Below are positions 32,201 to 44,215 of a DNA stretch of 49,591 nucleotides, piece by piece. Made by a program: the position numbers and the translations under genes. Each line of letters starts with the position of its first letter. Position 1 is the first letter of the stretch. The notes below the pieces were generated by a model that was not told the DNA's origin, searched no databases, and saw only the letters and a program-made list of their open reading frames with translations. The stretch is from Nocardioidaceae bacterium (lineage in GTDB: Bacteria > Actinomycetota > Actinomycetes > Propionibacteriales > Nocardioidaceae), in assembly GCA_009780515.1 (NCBI GenBank), contig WQZX01000016.1:1-49591 (forward strand). The letters run 5' to 3'.

Positions 32201-32718
32201 GTGCCCACCAGCCCCCGGGCCTGCTGCACCGCGTTGTCGAACCGCTCGGCCGCCTCGCCGTCGTCGTCGGGCGCGAACTCCGGCGGGTACATCACCTCGA
32301 TCATGTCCGCCAGCGGCCGCGGCGCGTGTGCGCGCAGGTCGGCCAGCGTCATGGTCGAGGCGTGCAGCGGGGTGATCCGCTCGACGTACGCACGGACGAC
32401 CTCGCTCAGCTGCTGGTGGCCGTCGCGCGCGCTCGTCCGCCCCTCGCGCACGGCGACGACGACCGCGTCGATGCGCGCGAGGTGCTCGCTCTGCAGGTCG
32501 GGCAGCGGAACCGGCGGGGGAGGCGGCTCCGGCCTGTCGCGGGTGAACCACAGCGCGGCGAGGTAGTAGGCCGCGGCGAGGAGCAGCGCGAGCGCGGCGA
32601 GCCAGAACCACCGGTCGGAGTAGCCGACCGGCCCGTGGAACTCCTTCGGGAGCCTGGCCGGCAGCGTGGCGGGAGCGGAGACGCGCTCTGCCCAATGGAG
32701 GCTAGCGGCGGCGAGCAT
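32188..32718 (-). CDS. membrane protein of a MoxR/VWA operon (DUF4381-like position)
   Basis: A 176-aa protein with one clear membrane helix (WFWLAALALLLAAAYYLAALWF, about 37-58), a Pro-rich linker (RPEPPPPPVPLPD), and a helical cytoplasmic domain containing LSEVVRAYVERITPLHASTMTLADLR. It occupies the position between DUF58 and the VWA genes where DUF4381-type proteins occur in other phyla, but sequence identity to that family is only a guess. ATG 32718 overlaps the DUF58 gene by 17 bases. Confidence 0.72.
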   Translation of the reverse strand: MLAAASLHWAERVSAPATLPARLPKEFHGPVGYSDRWFWLAALALLLAAAYYLAALWFTRDRPEPPPPPVPLPDLQSEHLARIDAVVVAVREGRTSARDGHQQLSEVVRAYVERITPLHASTMTLADLRAHAPRPLADMIEVMYPPEFAPDDDGEAAERFDNAVQQARGLVGTWRR

Positions 32719-33607
32719 GGCGGTGCCTCTCCAGCAGGCGGAAGACCGCGGTGATCGCCGCGTCGGTGTCGCGGACGCGCTCGTGGACGATGCCGAGCTG
32801 GTCGAGGCGGCGGCGGAGTCCCGCCTCCTCGGAGCCGACCAGGGCGGCGTACTCCCTGCGAAGGCGGCGGTCGCCGCGCAGCCAGCCGGGGATCGGGGTG
32901 CCGGCGTCGATGTCGTAGAGCGGCCGGTCGGTCAGCGAGTCCGCGGCCGCGGTGGGGTCGGCGTCGCCGATGGTCACGAACAGGATCTCGTGCTGAGCGG
33001 CCAGACGCCGCAGGACGTCGGCGAGCTCGTCGGACACCGACACCTCGTCGCTGACGATCGCGAGGATCGTCCGGCGTCGTACGACGCGCGCCGTGTAGTG
33101 CAGCAGCGCGACCAGGTCGGCCGGGCCGGACCGCTCGGTGGTCGCGGCGTGGATCGTGGAGAGGAGGCGCTCCAGGTGGAGCTCGGTCGACTCGCGCGGG
33201 CGGATGTGCTGCTGGTCGGCGTCGCCGTACACGAGCGAGACGAGGTCGCCGTGGCGGACGGCGAGGTAGCCGATCAGGCCGGCGACGAAGACCGAGAGGT
33301 CGCGCTTGGAGACCGGCGAGCGCGTGCCGACCTGGTTGAGCGCCGCCATCGAGCGGCCGGTGGAGACGCAGAGCAGGACGGTGTGCTTGCGCTCGGCGAC
33401 GTAGCGCTTGACCAGGAGCTGGCGACCTCGAGCGGACGCCTTCCAGTCGATGTCTTTGACGTCGTCGCCGCGGACGTACTCGCGCAGGTCGTTGAAGTCC
33501 ATGCCGCGACCGATCTGCACGGCGGCGTACTCGCCCTCGAGGAGGCCGAGGACCTTGCGATGCGCGTGGATCGTGAGGCGGGTCCGGATCTTCTGGAGGT
33601 ACGTCAT
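32702..33607 (-). CDS. DUF58-family protein
   Basis: A 301-aa protein starting at ATG 33607. The DUF58 signature is GRGMDFNDLREYVRGDDVKDIDWKASAR (about residues 33-60), followed by a degenerate VWA-like domain (HTVLLCVSTGRSMAALN). DUF58 proteins almost always accompany MoxR ATPases. No membrane helix is visible, unlike many longer DUF58 proteins. The gene follows the MoxR gene by 13 bp and overlaps the next. Confidence 0.9.
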   Translation of the reverse strand: MTYLQKIRTRLTIHAHRKVLGLLEGEYAAVQIGRGMDFNDLREYVRGDDVKDIDWKASARGRQLLVKRYVAERKHTVLLCVSTGRSMAALNQVGTRSPVSKRDLSVFVAGLIGYLAVRHGDLVSLVYGDADQQHIRPRESTELHLERLLSTIHAATTERSGPADLVALLHYTARVVRRRTILAIVSDEVSVSDELADVLRRLAAQHEILFVTIGDADPTAAADSLTDRPLYDIDAGTPIPGWLRGDRRLRREYAALVGSEEAGLRRRLDQLGIVHERVRDTDAAITAVFRLLERHRHARRR

Positions 33608-33620
33608 CGGCGGCGTGCGC

Positions 33621-34664
<1,044 letters not shown>

Positions 34665-35085
34665 CTCGGCGGGATCTCCTGGCTCAGGACGGGCGGGATG
34701 CTGTGCGGATCGTGGCCGCGGCCGTGCGCGACCAAACCTACCGACCGCCCCGCAGCCACGATTTGGATCTGCCTTCGGGCGTCTGCCAAGATAGCCAGGT
34801 TGCTCCGGCGGGGTCGCCGGGGCGCGTCATACCTTGACTACTGAATCGTGTCTCCTCTGCGGCGGCTCTCCGCTGCGATGAGCGTGCTCGGTGGTCACCG
34901 CGTGCGGCGCTCCTGGAGACCCGATCGGTCCCGGATCCCTCAGGGGAGCGGGGCGGCCCACAACAGCAGTTCCCAGCGATCCTCGGATCGGTGTGTGCAT
35001 CAACAGGTGCGACACGCCCGACCTCGGGGGTCGGAGGGGGAGCCCACAGTTCCGGTTGTACGACGAGTAAGGACGAGAGAGACCT
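34665..35085. other. 421-bp divergent region: S10-operon leader and promoter
   Basis: No gene is apparent. TTGGAT (34763-34768) and CAAGAT (34787-34792), 18 bp apart, are a possible promoter for rpsJ, which would give a leader of about 290 bases. A TTGACT at 34834 has no matching -10. The leader is rich in short self-complementary G/C stretches, for example GACCTCGGGGGTC near 35021-35033. The rpsJ start is preceded by GGACGAGAGAG. Confidence 0.45.
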
Positions 35086-35394
35086 ATGGCGGGACAGAAG
35101 ATCCGCATCAGGCTCAAGGCCTATGACCACGAGGTGATCGACACCTCTGCGCGGAAGATCGTGGACACCGTCACCCGTACGGGTGCGAAGGTCGCCGGCC
35201 CGGTGCCGCTGCCGACCGAGAAGAACGTCTTCTGTGTCATCCGCTCGCCGCACAAGTACAAGGACTCGCGCGAGCACTTCGAGATGCGCACCCACAAGCG
35301 CCTCATCGACATCATCGACCCCACGCCGAAGACCGTCGACAGCCTCATGCGGCTCGACCTGCCGGCCGGCGTCGACATCGAGATCAAGCTCTGA
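35086..35394 (+). CDS. rpsJ: 30S ribosomal protein S10
   Basis: A 102-aa head protein of the small subunit, also known as NusE, which with NusB takes part in transcription antitermination of rRNA operons. The sequence [20 protein letters not shown] and [19 protein letters not shown] is typical, and length matches the family. It opens the S10-spc cluster, which continues on the same strand to rplO without a large break. Confidence 0.98.
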   Translation: MAGQKIRIRLKAYDHEVIDTSARKIVDTVTRTGAKVAGPVPLPTEKNVFCVIRSPHKYKDSREHFEMRTHKRLIDIIDPTPKTVDSLMRLDLPAGVDIEIKL

Positions 35395-35414
35395 TCGAGA
35401 AGGCTGATTCAGAC

Positions 35415-36065
35415 ATGACCATCGAACGCACTGTCAAGGGCCTGCTCGGCACCAAGCTGGGCATGACCCAGGTCTGGGACGAGAACAACCGGGTCGTCCC
35501 GGTGACCGTCATCGCTGCCCCGACCAACGTGATCACCCAGGTCCGCCAGCCCGAGCCGGACGGCTACAACGCCATCCAGATCGGCTACGGCGAGATCGAG
35601 GGCCGCAAGGTGAACAAGCCGCAGGCCGGCCACTTCGCCAAGGCCGGCATCACGCCGCGCCGCCACGTCGTCGAGATCCGCACCGCCGACGCGTCGACCT
35701 ACCAGATCGGCCAGGAGCTCCCCGTCGACACCTTCGAGGTGGGCGAGGCCATCGACGTCACCGGCACCAGCAAGGGCAAGGGCTTCGCCGGAACGATGAA
35801 GCGTCACGGCTTCTCCGGCGTCAGCGCCTCGCACGGTGCTCACCGCAACCACCGCAAGCCGGGCTCCATCGGCGCCTGCGCGACCCCGGGTCGCGTCTTC
35901 AAGGGCCTGCGGATGGCCGGCCGGATGGGCACCGACACCGTGACCACCCAGAACGTCACCGTGCACGCGGTCGACGTCGAGAAGGGCCTGATCCTGCTCA
36001 AGGGCGCCGTCCCCGGCCCCAAGGGTGGCGTCATCGTCCTCCGCACGGCTGCGAAGAAGGGCTGA
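35415..36065 (+). CDS. rplC: 50S ribosomal protein L3
   Basis: A 216-aa early-assembly protein of the large subunit whose central loop reaches toward the peptidyl-transferase centre. The conserved segment [20 protein letters not shown] is clear. In E. coli this loop has a glutamine (SIGQNQTPG) that is methylated by PrmB. Here SIGACATPG lacks that glutamine, so the modification cannot occur at this place. Confidence 0.98.
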   Translation: MTIERTVKGLLGTKLGMTQVWDENNRVVPVTVIAAPTNVITQVRQPEPDGYNAIQIGYGEIEGRKVNKPQAGHFAKAGITPRRHVVEIRTADASTYQIGQELPVDTFEVGEAIDVTGTSKGKGFAGTMKRHGFSGVSASHGAHRNHRKPGSIGACATPGRVFKGLRMAGRMGTDTVTTQNVTVHAVDVEKGLILLKGAVPGPKGGVIVLRTAAKKG

Positions 36066-36070
36066 CCTCC

Positions 36071-36703
36071 ATGGCTACCAAGACCGTTGCCGTTGACCTC
36101 CCCGCCGACATCTTCGACGTCGAGCTCAACGTCCCGCTGATCCACCAGGTCGTCGTCGCCCAGCAGGCGGCGGCGCGCCAGGGCACCCACGCCACCAAGA
36201 CCCGCGGCCTGGTCCGCGGCGGTGGCAAGAAGCCCTACAAGCAGAAGGGCACCGGCCGCGCCCGTCAGGGCTCGACCCGCGCGCCGCAGTTCGCCGGCGG
36301 TGGCACCGTCCACGGCCCGCAGCCGCGCGACTACAGCCAGCGGACCCCCAAGAAGATGAAGGCCGCCGCCCTGCGCGGCGCCCTCTCCGACCGGGCCCGC
36401 AACGAGCGGATCCACGTCGTGGAGACGCTGGTCAGCGGCGACAAGCCGTCGACCAAGACCGCTCTGTCGGCTCTGCTGGAGCTGTCCGACCGCCGCAAGT
36501 TCCTCGTCGTGCTCGAGCGCAACGACACCGTCACCTGGCTCTCGCTGCGCAACGCGCCCGAGGTCCACCTGGTGGCCGTCGACCAGCTCAACACCTACGA
36601 CGTGCTCGCCAGCGACGACATCGTCTTCTCCAAGGCGGCGTACGACGCGTTCGTGGCCGGCAACCAGGGCACCAAGGCATCTGCTCAGGAGGACGAGAAG
36701 TGA
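36071..36703 (+). CDS. rplD: 50S ribosomal protein L4
   Basis: A 210-aa protein lining the peptide exit tunnel. The internal loop [20 protein letters not shown] is the macrolide-contacting extension. In E. coli L4 also represses the S10 operon, a role that need not hold in actinobacteria. Its stop overlaps the GTG of rplW. Confidence 0.98.
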   Translation: MATKTVAVDLPADIFDVELNVPLIHQVVVAQQAAARQGTHATKTRGLVRGGGKKPYKQKGTGRARQGSTRAPQFAGGGTVHGPQPRDYSQRTPKKMKAAALRGALSDRARNERIHVVETLVSGDKPSTKTALSALLELSDRRKFLVVLERNDTVTWLSLRNAPEVHLVAVDQLNTYDVLASDDIVFSKAAYDAFVAGNQGTKASAQEDEK

Positions 36704-37005
36704 GCACGCTGCACAAGGACCACCGCGACATCCTGATCGCGCCGGTCGTGTCGGAGAAGAGCTACGGCCTCCTCGACGCGAACAAGTACACCTTCCTGGT
36801 GCACCCGGAGGCGAACAAGACCGAGATCAAGATCGCGGTCGAGAAGGTCTTCAACGTCAAGGTCACCTCGGTCAACACCCTCAACCGGCCGGGCAAGTCC
36901 CGCCGGACCCGCAACGGCCTCGGCAAGCGCAAGGACACCAAGCGCGCCATCGTGAGCCTCGCCGAGGGCGACCGCATCGACATCTTCGGAGGTCCGGTCT
37001 CCTGA
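36700..37005 (+). CDS. rplW: 50S ribosomal protein L23
   Basis: A 101-aa protein at the tunnel exit, the docking site for trigger factor and the signal recognition particle. [23 protein letters not shown] and [18 protein letters not shown] are typical. It begins with GTG 36700, four bases overlapping rplD, and is preceded by GGAGGACGAG. Confidence 0.98.
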   Translation: MSTLHKDHRDILIAPVVSEKSYGLLDANKYTFLVHPEANKTEIKIAVEKVFNVKVTSVNTLNRPGKSRRTRNGLGKRKDTKRAIVSLAEGDRIDIFGGPVS

Positions 37006-37034
37006 CCGGGGCTTGAGTAAGGACTGATCGAACA

Positions 37035-37871
<837 letters not shown>

Positions 37872-37876
37872 CTGAC

Positions 37877-38158
37877 ATGCCTCGCAGCCTGAAGAAGGGC
37901 CCCTTCATCGACGGCCACCTCCTCAAGAAGGTGGACGCGGAGAACGACAAGGGCACCCACAACGTCATCAAGACCTGGTCGCGCCGGTCGATGATCATCC
38001 CCTCGATGATCGGTCACACCATCGCCGTCCACGACGGCCGCAAGCACGTCCCGGTCTTCGTGTCCGACTCGATGGTCGGCCACAAGCTCGGCGAGTTCGC
38101 GCCGACCCGCACCTACAAGGGTCACGTCAAGGAAGACCGGAAGGGACGCCGTCGATGA
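37877..38158 (+). CDS. rpsS: 30S ribosomal protein S19
   Basis: A 93-aa head protein forming a complex with S13 and contacting the A-site tRNA region. [15 protein letters not shown] and HNGR-like [22 protein letters not shown] are characteristic. The last codon and stop overlap the start of rplV by four bases. Confidence 0.98.
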   Translation: MPRSLKKGPFIDGHLLKKVDAENDKGTHNVIKTWSRRSMIIPSMIGHTIAVHDGRKHVPVFVSDSMVGHKLGEFAPTRTYKGHVKEDRKGRRR

Positions 38159-38568
38159 CCACCACTGAGCGCAGCAACACCAGCGCCCGCCGCGAGCGCC
38201 TGCTCGGCGACGAGCCCGGTGCCTTCGCGGTCGCCCGCTACGTGCGGATCACCCCGATGAAGGCCCGCCGGGTCGTCGACCTGGTCCGCGGTCTGCCCGT
38301 GGACGAGGCTCTGACCACCCTGCAGTTCGCCCCGCAGGCCGCTGCGGCGACGGTCTACAAGGTGCTCGAGAGCGCCGTGGCCAACGCCGAGTCGACCGAG
38401 GGCCTCAACGCTGCCGAGCTGATCGTCTCGGCCGGCACCGTCGACGAGGGTCCGACCATGAAGCGGTGGCGTCCGCGTGCCCAGGGCCGGGCCACCCGGA
38501 TCAACAAGCGCACCAGCCACATCACCCTGGTCGTGCAGCCGGCCGACGTCGCGAAGAAGGTGAAGTAA
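38155..38568 (+). CDS. rplV: 50S ribosomal protein L22
   Basis: A 137-aa protein whose beta-hairpin lines the exit tunnel. [17 protein letters not shown] and the hairpin region [24 protein letters not shown] are well conserved. An extra N-terminal stretch of about 20 polar residues ([19 protein letters not shown]) is longer than in E. coli. It shares one base with rpsC (TAATG). Confidence 0.98.
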   Translation: MTTTERSNTSARRERLLGDEPGAFAVARYVRITPMKARRVVDLVRGLPVDEALTTLQFAPQAAAATVYKVLESAVANAESTEGLNAAELIVSAGTVDEGPTMKRWRPRAQGRATRINKRTSHITLVVQPADVAKKVK

Positions 38569-39377
38569 TGGGTCAGAAGATCAACCCCAACGGCTTCCGG
38601 CTCGGTATCTCCACCGACCACAAGTCGCGCTGGTACGCCGACAAGCTGTACAAGTCCTACGTCGGCGAGGACGTCGCGATCCGCAAGCTGCTCTCCAAGG
38701 GCATGGAGCGGGCCGGCATCGCCAAGGTCGAGATCGAGCGCACCCGCGACCGCGTCCGTGTGGACATCCACACCGCGCGTCCGGGCATCGTGATCGGCCG
38801 CCGTGGCGCCGAGGCCGACCGCATCCGCGGCGAGCTCGAGAAGCTCACCGGCAAGCAGGTCCAGCTGAACATCCTCGAGGTCAAGAACCCCGAGGTCGAC
38901 GCCCAGCTCGTCGCTCAGGGTGTCGCCGAGCAGCTGTCCGGCCGCGTGCAGTTCCGTCGGGCGATGCGCAAGGCGATGCAGACCTCGATGCGCTCCGGTG
39001 CCAAGGGCATCCGGATCCAGTGCTCGGGGCGCCTCAACGGCGCCGAGATGTCGCGCACCGAGTTCTACCGCGAAGGTCGCGTGCCGCTGCACACCCTCCG
39101 TGCCGACATCGACTACGGCTTCTACGAGGCCCGCACCACCTTCGGCCGTATCGGCGTGAAGGTGTGGATCTACAAGGGCGAGGTCGCCGGCTCCCGTGCC
39201 GAGCGCCAGGCCCAGCAGGCCGCCCGCGCCGGCGTACCCGGTCGCAGCGGCCGCCCGTCCCGTGGTGGCGACCGCCCGAGCCGTGGCTCGCGTGGTGCTC
39301 GCAACGAGGCTCCCGCCGCTGCTGCTGCGGAGGCCCCGGCTGCCGAGGCCGCCTCGACCGAGACCCAGGAGAGCTGA
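38568..39377 (+). CDS. rpsC: 30S ribosomal protein S3 with extended C-terminus
   Basis: A 269-aa protein at the mRNA entry channel, with helicase function together with S4. The KH domain carries [19 protein letters not shown], and the C-terminal S3 domain contains [23 protein letters not shown]. After residue 213 there is an added Gly/Arg/Ser then Ala/Glu-rich tail, making it about 36 residues longer than E. coli S3; such tails are frequent in actinobacteria. Confidence 0.98.
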   Translation: MGQKINPNGFRLGISTDHKSRWYADKLYKSYVGEDVAIRKLLSKGMERAGIAKVEIERTRDRVRVDIHTARPGIVIGRRGAEADRIRGELEKLTGKQVQLNILEVKNPEVDAQLVAQGVAEQLSGRVQFRRAMRKAMQTSMRSGAKGIRIQCSGRLNGAEMSRTEFYREGRVPLHTLRADIDYGFYEARTTFGRIGVKVWIYKGEVAGSRAERQAQQAARAGVPGRSGRPSRGGDRPSRGSRGARNEAPAAAAAEAPAAEAASTETQES

Positions 39378-39380
39378 CCC

Positions 39381-39800
39381 ATGTTGATGCCGCGTCGCGT
39401 CAAGCACCGCAAGCAGCACCACCCGAAGCGTCGGGGTGCTGCCAAGGGCGGTACTTCTCTCGCGTTCGGTGACTTCGGTATCCAGGCGATCGAGGGCCAC
39501 TACGTCACCAACCGCCAGATCGAGTCCGCTCGTATCGCCATGACCCGCCACATCAAGCGTGGCGGCAAGGTCTGGATCAACATCTACCCGGACCGCCCGC
39601 TCACCAAGAAGCCCGCCGAGACCCGCATGGGCTCCGGCAAGGGCTCGCCGGAGTGGTGGGTCGCCAACGTCAAGCCCGGGCGCGTCATGTTCGAGCTGTC
39701 CGGTGTCACGGAGGACGTCGCCCGCGAGGCGATGCGCCGTGCCATCCACAAGCTCCCCATGAAGTGCCGCTTCATCACCCGAGAGGCCGGTGAGTTCTGA
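39381..39800 (+). CDS. rplP: 50S ribosomal protein L16
   Basis: A 139-aa protein near the A-site and peptidyl-transferase centre, added late in assembly. [19 protein letters not shown] and [22 protein letters not shown] are signature stretches. The stop overlaps the rpmC start (TGATG). Confidence 0.98.
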   Translation: MLMPRRVKHRKQHHPKRRGAAKGGTSLAFGDFGIQAIEGHYVTNRQIESARIAMTRHIKRGGKVWINIYPDRPLTKKPAETRMGSGKGSPEWWVANVKPGRVMFELSGVTEDVAREAMRRAIHKLPMKCRFITREAGEF

Positions 39801-40036
39801 TGGCCAACGCCACCCAGGCCCACGAGCTGGACGAGCTCAACGACGTCGACCTCGAGTCGAAGCTGCGCGAGGCCAAGGAGGAGCTGTTCAACCTCCGCTT
39901 CCAGGCCGCGACCGGTCAGCTCGAGAGCCACGGCCGGCTTCGCACGGTCAAGAAGGACATCGCCCGGATCTACACCGTGGTCCGTGAGCGCGAGCTCGGG
40001 ATCCGCACCGCTCCGGGTGCCAACGAGGAGAACTGA
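39800..40036 (+). CDS. rpmC: 50S ribosomal protein L29
   Basis: A 78-aa two-helix protein beside L23 at the tunnel exit. [21 protein letters not shown] and [18 protein letters not shown] fit the family. Its stop shares one base with the rpsQ start. Confidence 0.96.
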   Translation: MANATQAHELDELNDVDLESKLREAKEELFNLRFQAATGQLESHGRLRTVKKDIARIYTVVRERELGIRTAPGANEEN

Positions 40037-40311
40037 TGACTGAGAACACCGAGACCGTCGAGCGCAACTCGCGCAAGACCCGTGAGGGTCTGGTCGTCAG
40101 CGACAAGATGGACAAGACCGTCGTCGTGTCCGTCGAGGACCGCGTCAAGCACGCTCTGTACGGCAAGGTCATGCGTCGCAACACGCGGCTCAAGGCCCAC
40201 GACGAGCAGAACGACTGCGGGGTCGGCGACCGTGTCCTGATCATGGAGACCCGGCCGCTGTCCGCCACCAAGCGCTGGCGCGTCGTGGAGATCCTTGAGC
40301 GCGCCAAGTAG
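40036..40311 (+). CDS. rpsQ: 30S ribosomal protein S17
   Basis: A 91-aa primary-binding protein of the 30S body. [25 protein letters not shown] and [21 protein letters not shown] are typical. It ends the first tightly packed block; an 81-bp gap without a gene precedes rplN. Confidence 0.97.
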   Translation: MTENTETVERNSRKTREGLVVSDKMDKTVVVSVEDRVKHALYGKVMRRNTRLKAHDEQNDCGVGDRVLIMETRPLSATKRWRVVEILERAK

Positions 40312-40392
40312 CTCGACCATATTTTCGGCAAGTTCGGCCAGGCTCACCGCGCAGCGTCGCGCTGAGAACCGGCACGACAACCAGGAGAAGAA

Positions 40393-40761
40393 ATGATTCA
40401 GCAGGAGTCGCGACTCAAGGTCGCCGACAACACGGGTGCCAAGGAGATCCTCTGCATCCGCGTGCTCGGCGGCTCCGGTCGTCGCTACGCCGGGATCGGT
40501 GACACCATCGTCGCCACCGTGAAGGACGCGATCCCCGGTGGCAACGTGAAGAAGGGCGACGTCGTCAAGGCGGTCGTCGTGCGCACCGTCAAGGAGCGCC
40601 GCCGTCCCGACGGTTCCTACATCCGCTTCGACGAGAACGCCGCGGTGATCCTCAAGAACGACGGCGAGCCGCGCGGCACCCGCATCTTCGGCCCCGTGGG
40701 CCGCGAGCTGCGCGACAAGAAGTTCATGAAGATCATCTCGCTCGCGCCGGAGGTGCTGTGA
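40393..40761 (+). CDS. rplN: 50S ribosomal protein L14
   Basis: A 122-aa protein at the subunit interface, contacting 16S rRNA helix 14 and the RsfS silencing factor. [27 protein letters not shown] is near-universal. It has CAGGAGAAG upstream. It starts the spc part of the cluster. Confidence 0.98.
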   Translation: MIQQESRLKVADNTGAKEILCIRVLGGSGRRYAGIGDTIVATVKDAIPGGNVKKGDVVKAVVVRTVKERRRPDGSYIRFDENAAVILKNDGEPRGTRIFGPVGRELRDKKFMKIISLAPEVL

Positions 40762-41144
40762 TGACCAACGAGTCCACCCGTAACACGCCCACCCTTCGGA
40801 TCAAGAAGGGCGACACCGTCAAGGTGATCGCGGGCAAGGACAAGGGCGCCGAGGGCAAGGTCATCAAGGTGCTCCGCGAGGAGCAGCGCGTGATCGTCGA
40901 GGGCGTCAACCGGATCAAGAAGCACACCAAGTCCATCGACCAGGGCGGTCGCGCCGGCAACACCGGCGGCATCATCACCACCGAGGCCCCGATCCACGTG
41001 TCGAACGTGATGCTGATCGAGGACGGCAAGCCCGTCCGTGTCGGCTTCAAGCGCGTCGACGTCACGAAGCGTCGCCCCGACGGCTCCGAGTACTCCTCGA
41101 CCCGCAGCGTGCGCATCTCCCGCAAGACCGGGAAGGAAATCTGA
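40761..41144 (+). CDS. rplX: 50S ribosomal protein L24
   Basis: A 127-aa assembly-initiator protein with a KOW motif ([22 protein letters not shown]). ATG 40761 is chosen over an in-frame GTG three bases upstream; it shares one base with the rplN stop. It has a longer N- and C-terminus than E. coli L24 (104 aa). Confidence 0.97.
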   Translation: MTNESTRNTPTLRIKKGDTVKVIAGKDKGAEGKVIKVLREEQRVIVEGVNRIKKHTKSIDQGGRAGNTGGIITTEAPIHVSNVMLIEDGKPVRVGFKRVDVTKRRPDGSEYSSTRSVRISRKTGKEI

Positions 41145-41713
41145 TGAGCGAGTCCACCATCGAGAAGGTGACCCCGCGTCTCAAGACGAAGTACCGCGAG
41201 GAGATCCTCCCGGCGCTGAAGTCGGAGTTCGACATCGCCAACGTCATGCAGGTGCCCGGCCTGACCAAGATCGTGGTCAACATGGGTGTCGGCGAGGCGG
41301 CGCGTGACTCGAAGCTGATCGAGGGTGCGGTCAAGGACCTCACCGCGATCACCGGTCAGAAGCCGCTGGTCACCAAGGCCCGCAAGTCCATCGCGCAGTT
41401 CAAGCTGCGCGAGGGCATGCCGATCGGTGCGCACACCACGCTGCGCGGCGACCGCATGTGGGAGTTCCTGGACCGTCTGCTGACCCTGGCGCTCCCGCGC
41501 ATCCGTGACTTCCGCGGCCTGTCGCCCAAGCAGTTCGACGGCCGTGGCAACTACACGTTCGGGCTGACCGAGCAGGTCATGTTCCACGAGATCGACCAGG
41601 ACAAGATCGACCGGTCGCGTGGCATGGACATCACGATCGTCACCACGGCGACCGACGACGACCAGGGGCGCGCGCTGCTCAAGCAGCTCGGCTTCCCCTT
41701 CGCGGAGAAGTGA
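41144..41713 (+). CDS. rplE: 50S ribosomal protein L5
   Basis: A 189-aa protein binding 5S rRNA and contacting P-site t[47 protein letters not shown] and [19 protein letters not shown] are typical. It starts with the last base of the rplX stop. Confidence 0.98.
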   Translation: MSESTIEKVTPRLKTKYREEILPALKSEFDIANVMQVPGLTKIVVNMGVGEAARDSKLIEGAVKDLTAITGQKPLVTKARKSIAQFKLREGMPIGAHTTLRGDRMWEFLDRLLTLALPRIRDFRGLSPKQFDGRGNYTFGLTEQVMFHEIDQDKIDRSRGMDITIVTTATDDDQGRALLKQLGFPFAEK

Positions 41714-41722
41714 GGAACTGAC

Positions 41723-41908
41723 ATGGCGAAGACTGCGCTGAAGGTCAAGGCCGCCCGCAAGCCCAAGTTCGCGGTCCGGGGCTACACCCGCTGCCAGCGG
41801 TGTGGCCGTCCGAAGGCCGTCTACCGCAAGTTCGGCCTGTGCCGGATCTGCCTGCGGGAGATGGCCCACCGCGGCGAGCTGCCCGGCGTCACCAAGTCCT
41901 CCTGGTGA
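41723..41908 (+). CDS. rpsN: 30S ribosomal protein S14, zinc-binding type (type Z)
   Basis: A 61-aa S14 with four zinc ligands Cys24, Cys27, Cys40 and Cys43 (RCQRCG and LCRICLRE). This is the short Zn-dependent form; many actinobacteria carry a zinc-free paralogue elsewhere for zinc starvation, which is not seen here. A 77-bp gap without a gene follows. Confidence 0.98.
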
Positions 41909-41985
41909 CCCAGGCTCACATCACTAAGTAGTTGCAGGTCCACTGGCCGTGAGCGGGTGGAAACCACAGCAGAAGGAAACACATC

Positions 41986-42390
41986 ATGACGATGACTGAC
42001 CCGATCGCAGACATGCTCACGCGTCTGCGCAACGCCAACCAGGCGTACCACGACGCGGTGGCGATGCCGCACAGCAAGCTGAAGCAGGGCGTCGCGGAGA
42101 TCCTCAAGCAGGAGGGGTACATCACCTCCTTCGAGGTCGCCGACAACGAGAACGGCGTCGGCAAGACGCTGACCATCACGCTCAAGTACGGCCGCAACCG
42201 CGAGCGCTCGATCGCCGGCGTACGCCGCATCAGCAAGCCCGGTCTGCGCGTGTACGCCAAGCACACCGGCCTGCCGAAGGTGCTCGGCGGCCTGGGCGTG
42301 GCGATCATCTCGACCAGCCAGGGTCTGCTGACCGACCGCCAGGCGAACCAGAAGGGCGTGGGTGGGGAAGTCCTCGCCTACGTCTGGTGA
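41986..42390 (+). CDS. rpsH: 30S ribosomal protein S8
   Basis: A 134-aa primary 16S rRNA-binding protein. [20 protein letters not shown] and the C-terminal [26 protein letters not shown] are conserved. In E. coli S8 represses the spc operon; whether the 41909-41985 leader serves that here is unknown. RBS AGAAGGAAA precedes it. Confidence 0.98.
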   Translation: MTMTDPIADMLTRLRNANQAYHDAVAMPHSKLKQGVAEILKQEGYITSFEVADNENGVGKTLTITLKYGRNRERSIAGVRRISKPGLRVYAKHTGLPKVLGGLGVAIISTSQGLLTDRQANQKGVGGEVLAYVW

Positions 42391-42420
42391 CCCGGAACCA
42401 CTGAGGAAGGAGAGAGAAAC

Positions 42421-42960
42421 ATGTCACGCATTGGCAAGCTCCCCGTCCCGGTTCCGGCCGGCGTGGATGTCCAGATCGACGGCGCGCTCGTGACCGTCAA
42501 GGGCCCGAAGGGCTCGCTGTCGCACGCAGTGGCCGCGCCCATCACCGTCGAGAAGGGTGACGGCGTCCTGGACGTCAAGCGCCCCAACGACGAGCGTGAG
42601 GCGAAGTCGCTGCACGGCCTGTCCCGCACCCTGATCAACAACATGGTCGTGGGCGTGACCGAGGGCTACGAGAAGAAGCTCGAGATCGTCGGCGTCGGCT
42701 ACCGCGTGCTGCCCAAGGGCCCCACGCAGCTGGAGTTCCAGCTGGGCTACTCGCACCCGATCATCTTCGACGCGCCCGAGGGCATCACGTTCACCACCGA
42801 CGGCCCCACCAAGCTGGGCGTCGTGGGGATCGACAAGCAGCTGGTCGGTGAGGTCGCGGCCAACATCCGCAAGCTGCGCAAGCCCGAGCCCTACAAGGGC
42901 AAGGGCGTCCGGTACGCCGGCGAGATCGTCCGCAAGAAGGTCGGAAAGGCTGGTAAGTGA
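42421..42960 (+). CDS. rplF: 50S ribosomal protein L6
   Basis: A 179-aa protein near the GTPase-associated centre. The two L6 folds show [27 protein letters not shown] and the C-terminal [26 protein letters not shown]. It has GAAGGAGAGAG upstream. Confidence 0.98.
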   Translation: MSRIGKLPVPVPAGVDVQIDGALVTVKGPKGSLSHAVAAPITVEKGDGVLDVKRPNDEREAKSLHGLSRTLINNMVVGVTEGYEKKLEIVGVGYRVLPKGPTQLEFQLGYSHPIIFDAPEGITFTTDGPTKLGVVGIDKQLVGEVAANIRKLRKPEPYKGKGVRYAGEIVRKKVGKAGK

Positions 42961-42962
42961 TC

Positions 42963-43346
42963 ATGGCTATCACGCTCAAGCACCAGCGGAACCTGTCCAA
43001 GCGCGCCAGCTCCAAGCTGCGCCGCCAGATCCGGGGCCGCAAGAAGATCTCCGGCACCGCTGAGCGCCCGCGCCTGGTGGTCACGAGGTCGACCAAGCAC
43101 ATCAGCGTGCAGGTCGTCGACGACCTCGTCGGCAAGACGGTGGCGTACGCCTCCACGATGGAGGGCGACGTCCGCTCCGTCCAGGGCGACAAGACCGCCA
43201 AGGCGAAGAAGGTCGGCGAGCTCGTCGCCGCCCGGGCCAAGGCCGCGGGCATCGAGTCCGTCGTCTTCGACCGCGCCGGTAACAAGTACCACGGTCGCAT
43301 CGCGGCCCTGGCTGACGCCGCCCGTGAGGGCGGCCTGAGCTTCTGA
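42963..43346 (+). CDS. rplR: 50S ribosomal protein L18
   Basis: A 127-aa 5S rRNA-binding protein. ATG 42963 ([18 protein letters not shown]) is chosen; a GTG six bases upstream overlaps the rplF stop and is possible. [14 protein letters not shown] [17 protein letters not shown] and the end [14 protein letters not shown] are typical. Confidence 0.97.
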   Translation: MAITLKHQRNLSKRASSKLRRQIRGRKKISGTAERPRLVVTRSTKHISVQVVDDLVGKTVAYASTMEGDVRSVQGDKTAKAKKVGELVAARAKAAGIESVVFDRAGNKYHGRIAALADAAREGGLSF

Positions 43347-43371
43347 TCGCGAAGAGGACCAAGGAGTCATC

Positions 43372-44025
43372 ATGAGTGAGACCCAGCAGCGCGGACAGCG
43401 CTCGGGTGGCGAGCGCGGTCAGCGCGGCGGCCGTGGCGGTCGCGACGACCGTCGTGGCGCCGACAAGAACCAGTACGTCGAGCGCGTCGTCGCCATCAAC
43501 CGCGTCGCCAAGGTCGTGAAGGGTGGTCGTCGCTTCAGCTTCACCGCCCTCGTCATCGTCGGTGACGGCGACGGCCTGGTCGGCGTCGGCTACGGCAAGG
43601 CCAAGGAGGTGCCGGCCGCGATCGCCAAGGGTGTCGAGGAGGCGAAGAAGAACTTCTTCCGCGTCCCCCGCATCCAGGGCACGATCCCGCACCCGGTCCA
43701 GGGCGAGAAGGCCGCGGGCGTCGTGTTCCTGCGTCCGGCCGCTCCCGGTACCGGTGTGATCGCCGGTGGCCCGGTGCGCGCCGTCCTGGAGTGCGCCGGC
43801 ATCCACGACGTCCTCAGCAAGTCGCTGGGCTCGTCGAACCAGATCAACATCGTCCACGCGACCGTCGAGGCGCTGCGGATGCTCGAGCAGCCCGAGGCTG
43901 TCGCCGCGCGTCGTGGCCTCCCGGTCGAGGACGTCGCTCCGCACGCCCTGCTCAAGGCGAAGGCCGAGGGCGAGGCCGAGGCGAAGGCGAAGGCCTCCGA
44001 CTCGAACGAGGCGGTGTCGGTCTGA
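43372..44025 (+). CDS. rpsE: 30S ribosomal protein S5
   Basis: A 217-aa protein at the mRNA entry and decoding fidelity region. EYV-type [20 protein letters not shown] and [20 protein letters not shown] are conserved. Both termini are extended: a Gly/Arg-rich N-terminus ([19 protein letters not shown]) and an Ala/Glu/Lys C-terminus. Its stop shares one base with rpmD. Confidence 0.98.
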   Translation: MSETQQRGQRSGGERGQRGGRGGRDDRRGADKNQYVERVVAINRVAKVVKGGRRFSFTALVIVGDGDGLVGVGYGKAKEVPAAIAKGVEEAKKNFFRVPRIQGTIPHPVQGEKAAGVVFLRPAAPGTGVIAGGPVRAVLECAGIHDVLSKSLGSSNQINIVHATVEALRMLEQPEAVAARRGLPVEDVAPHALLKAKAEGEAEAKAKASDSNEAVSV

Positions 44026-44213
44026 TGGCACAGCTCAAGGTTCAGCAGAAGAAGTCGACGATCGGCTGCAAGGCCAACCAGCGCGAGACCATGCGCACGC
44101 TCGGTCTCAAGCGGATCGGCGACGTCGTCATCAAGGAGGACCGTCCCGAGATCCGGGGCATGGTCCAGACCGTCCGTCACCTGGTGACGGTCGAGGTTGT
44201 CGGAGGCGAGTGA
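44025..44213 (+). CDS. rpmD: 50S ribosomal protein L30
   Basis: A 62-aa protein. [20 protein letters not shown] and [22 protein letters not shown] fit the family. ATG 44025 overlaps the rpsE stop by one base. The rplO start follows after two bases. Confidence 0.96.
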   Translation: MAQLKVQQKKSTIGCKANQRETMRTLGLKRIGDVVIKEDRPEIRGMVQTVRHLVTVEVVGGE

Positions 44214-44215
44214 CC

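Noticed and set aside
34834..34862. TTGACT as -35 of the rpsJ promoter
   Set aside because: No -10-like hexamer occurs 16-19 bp downstream.
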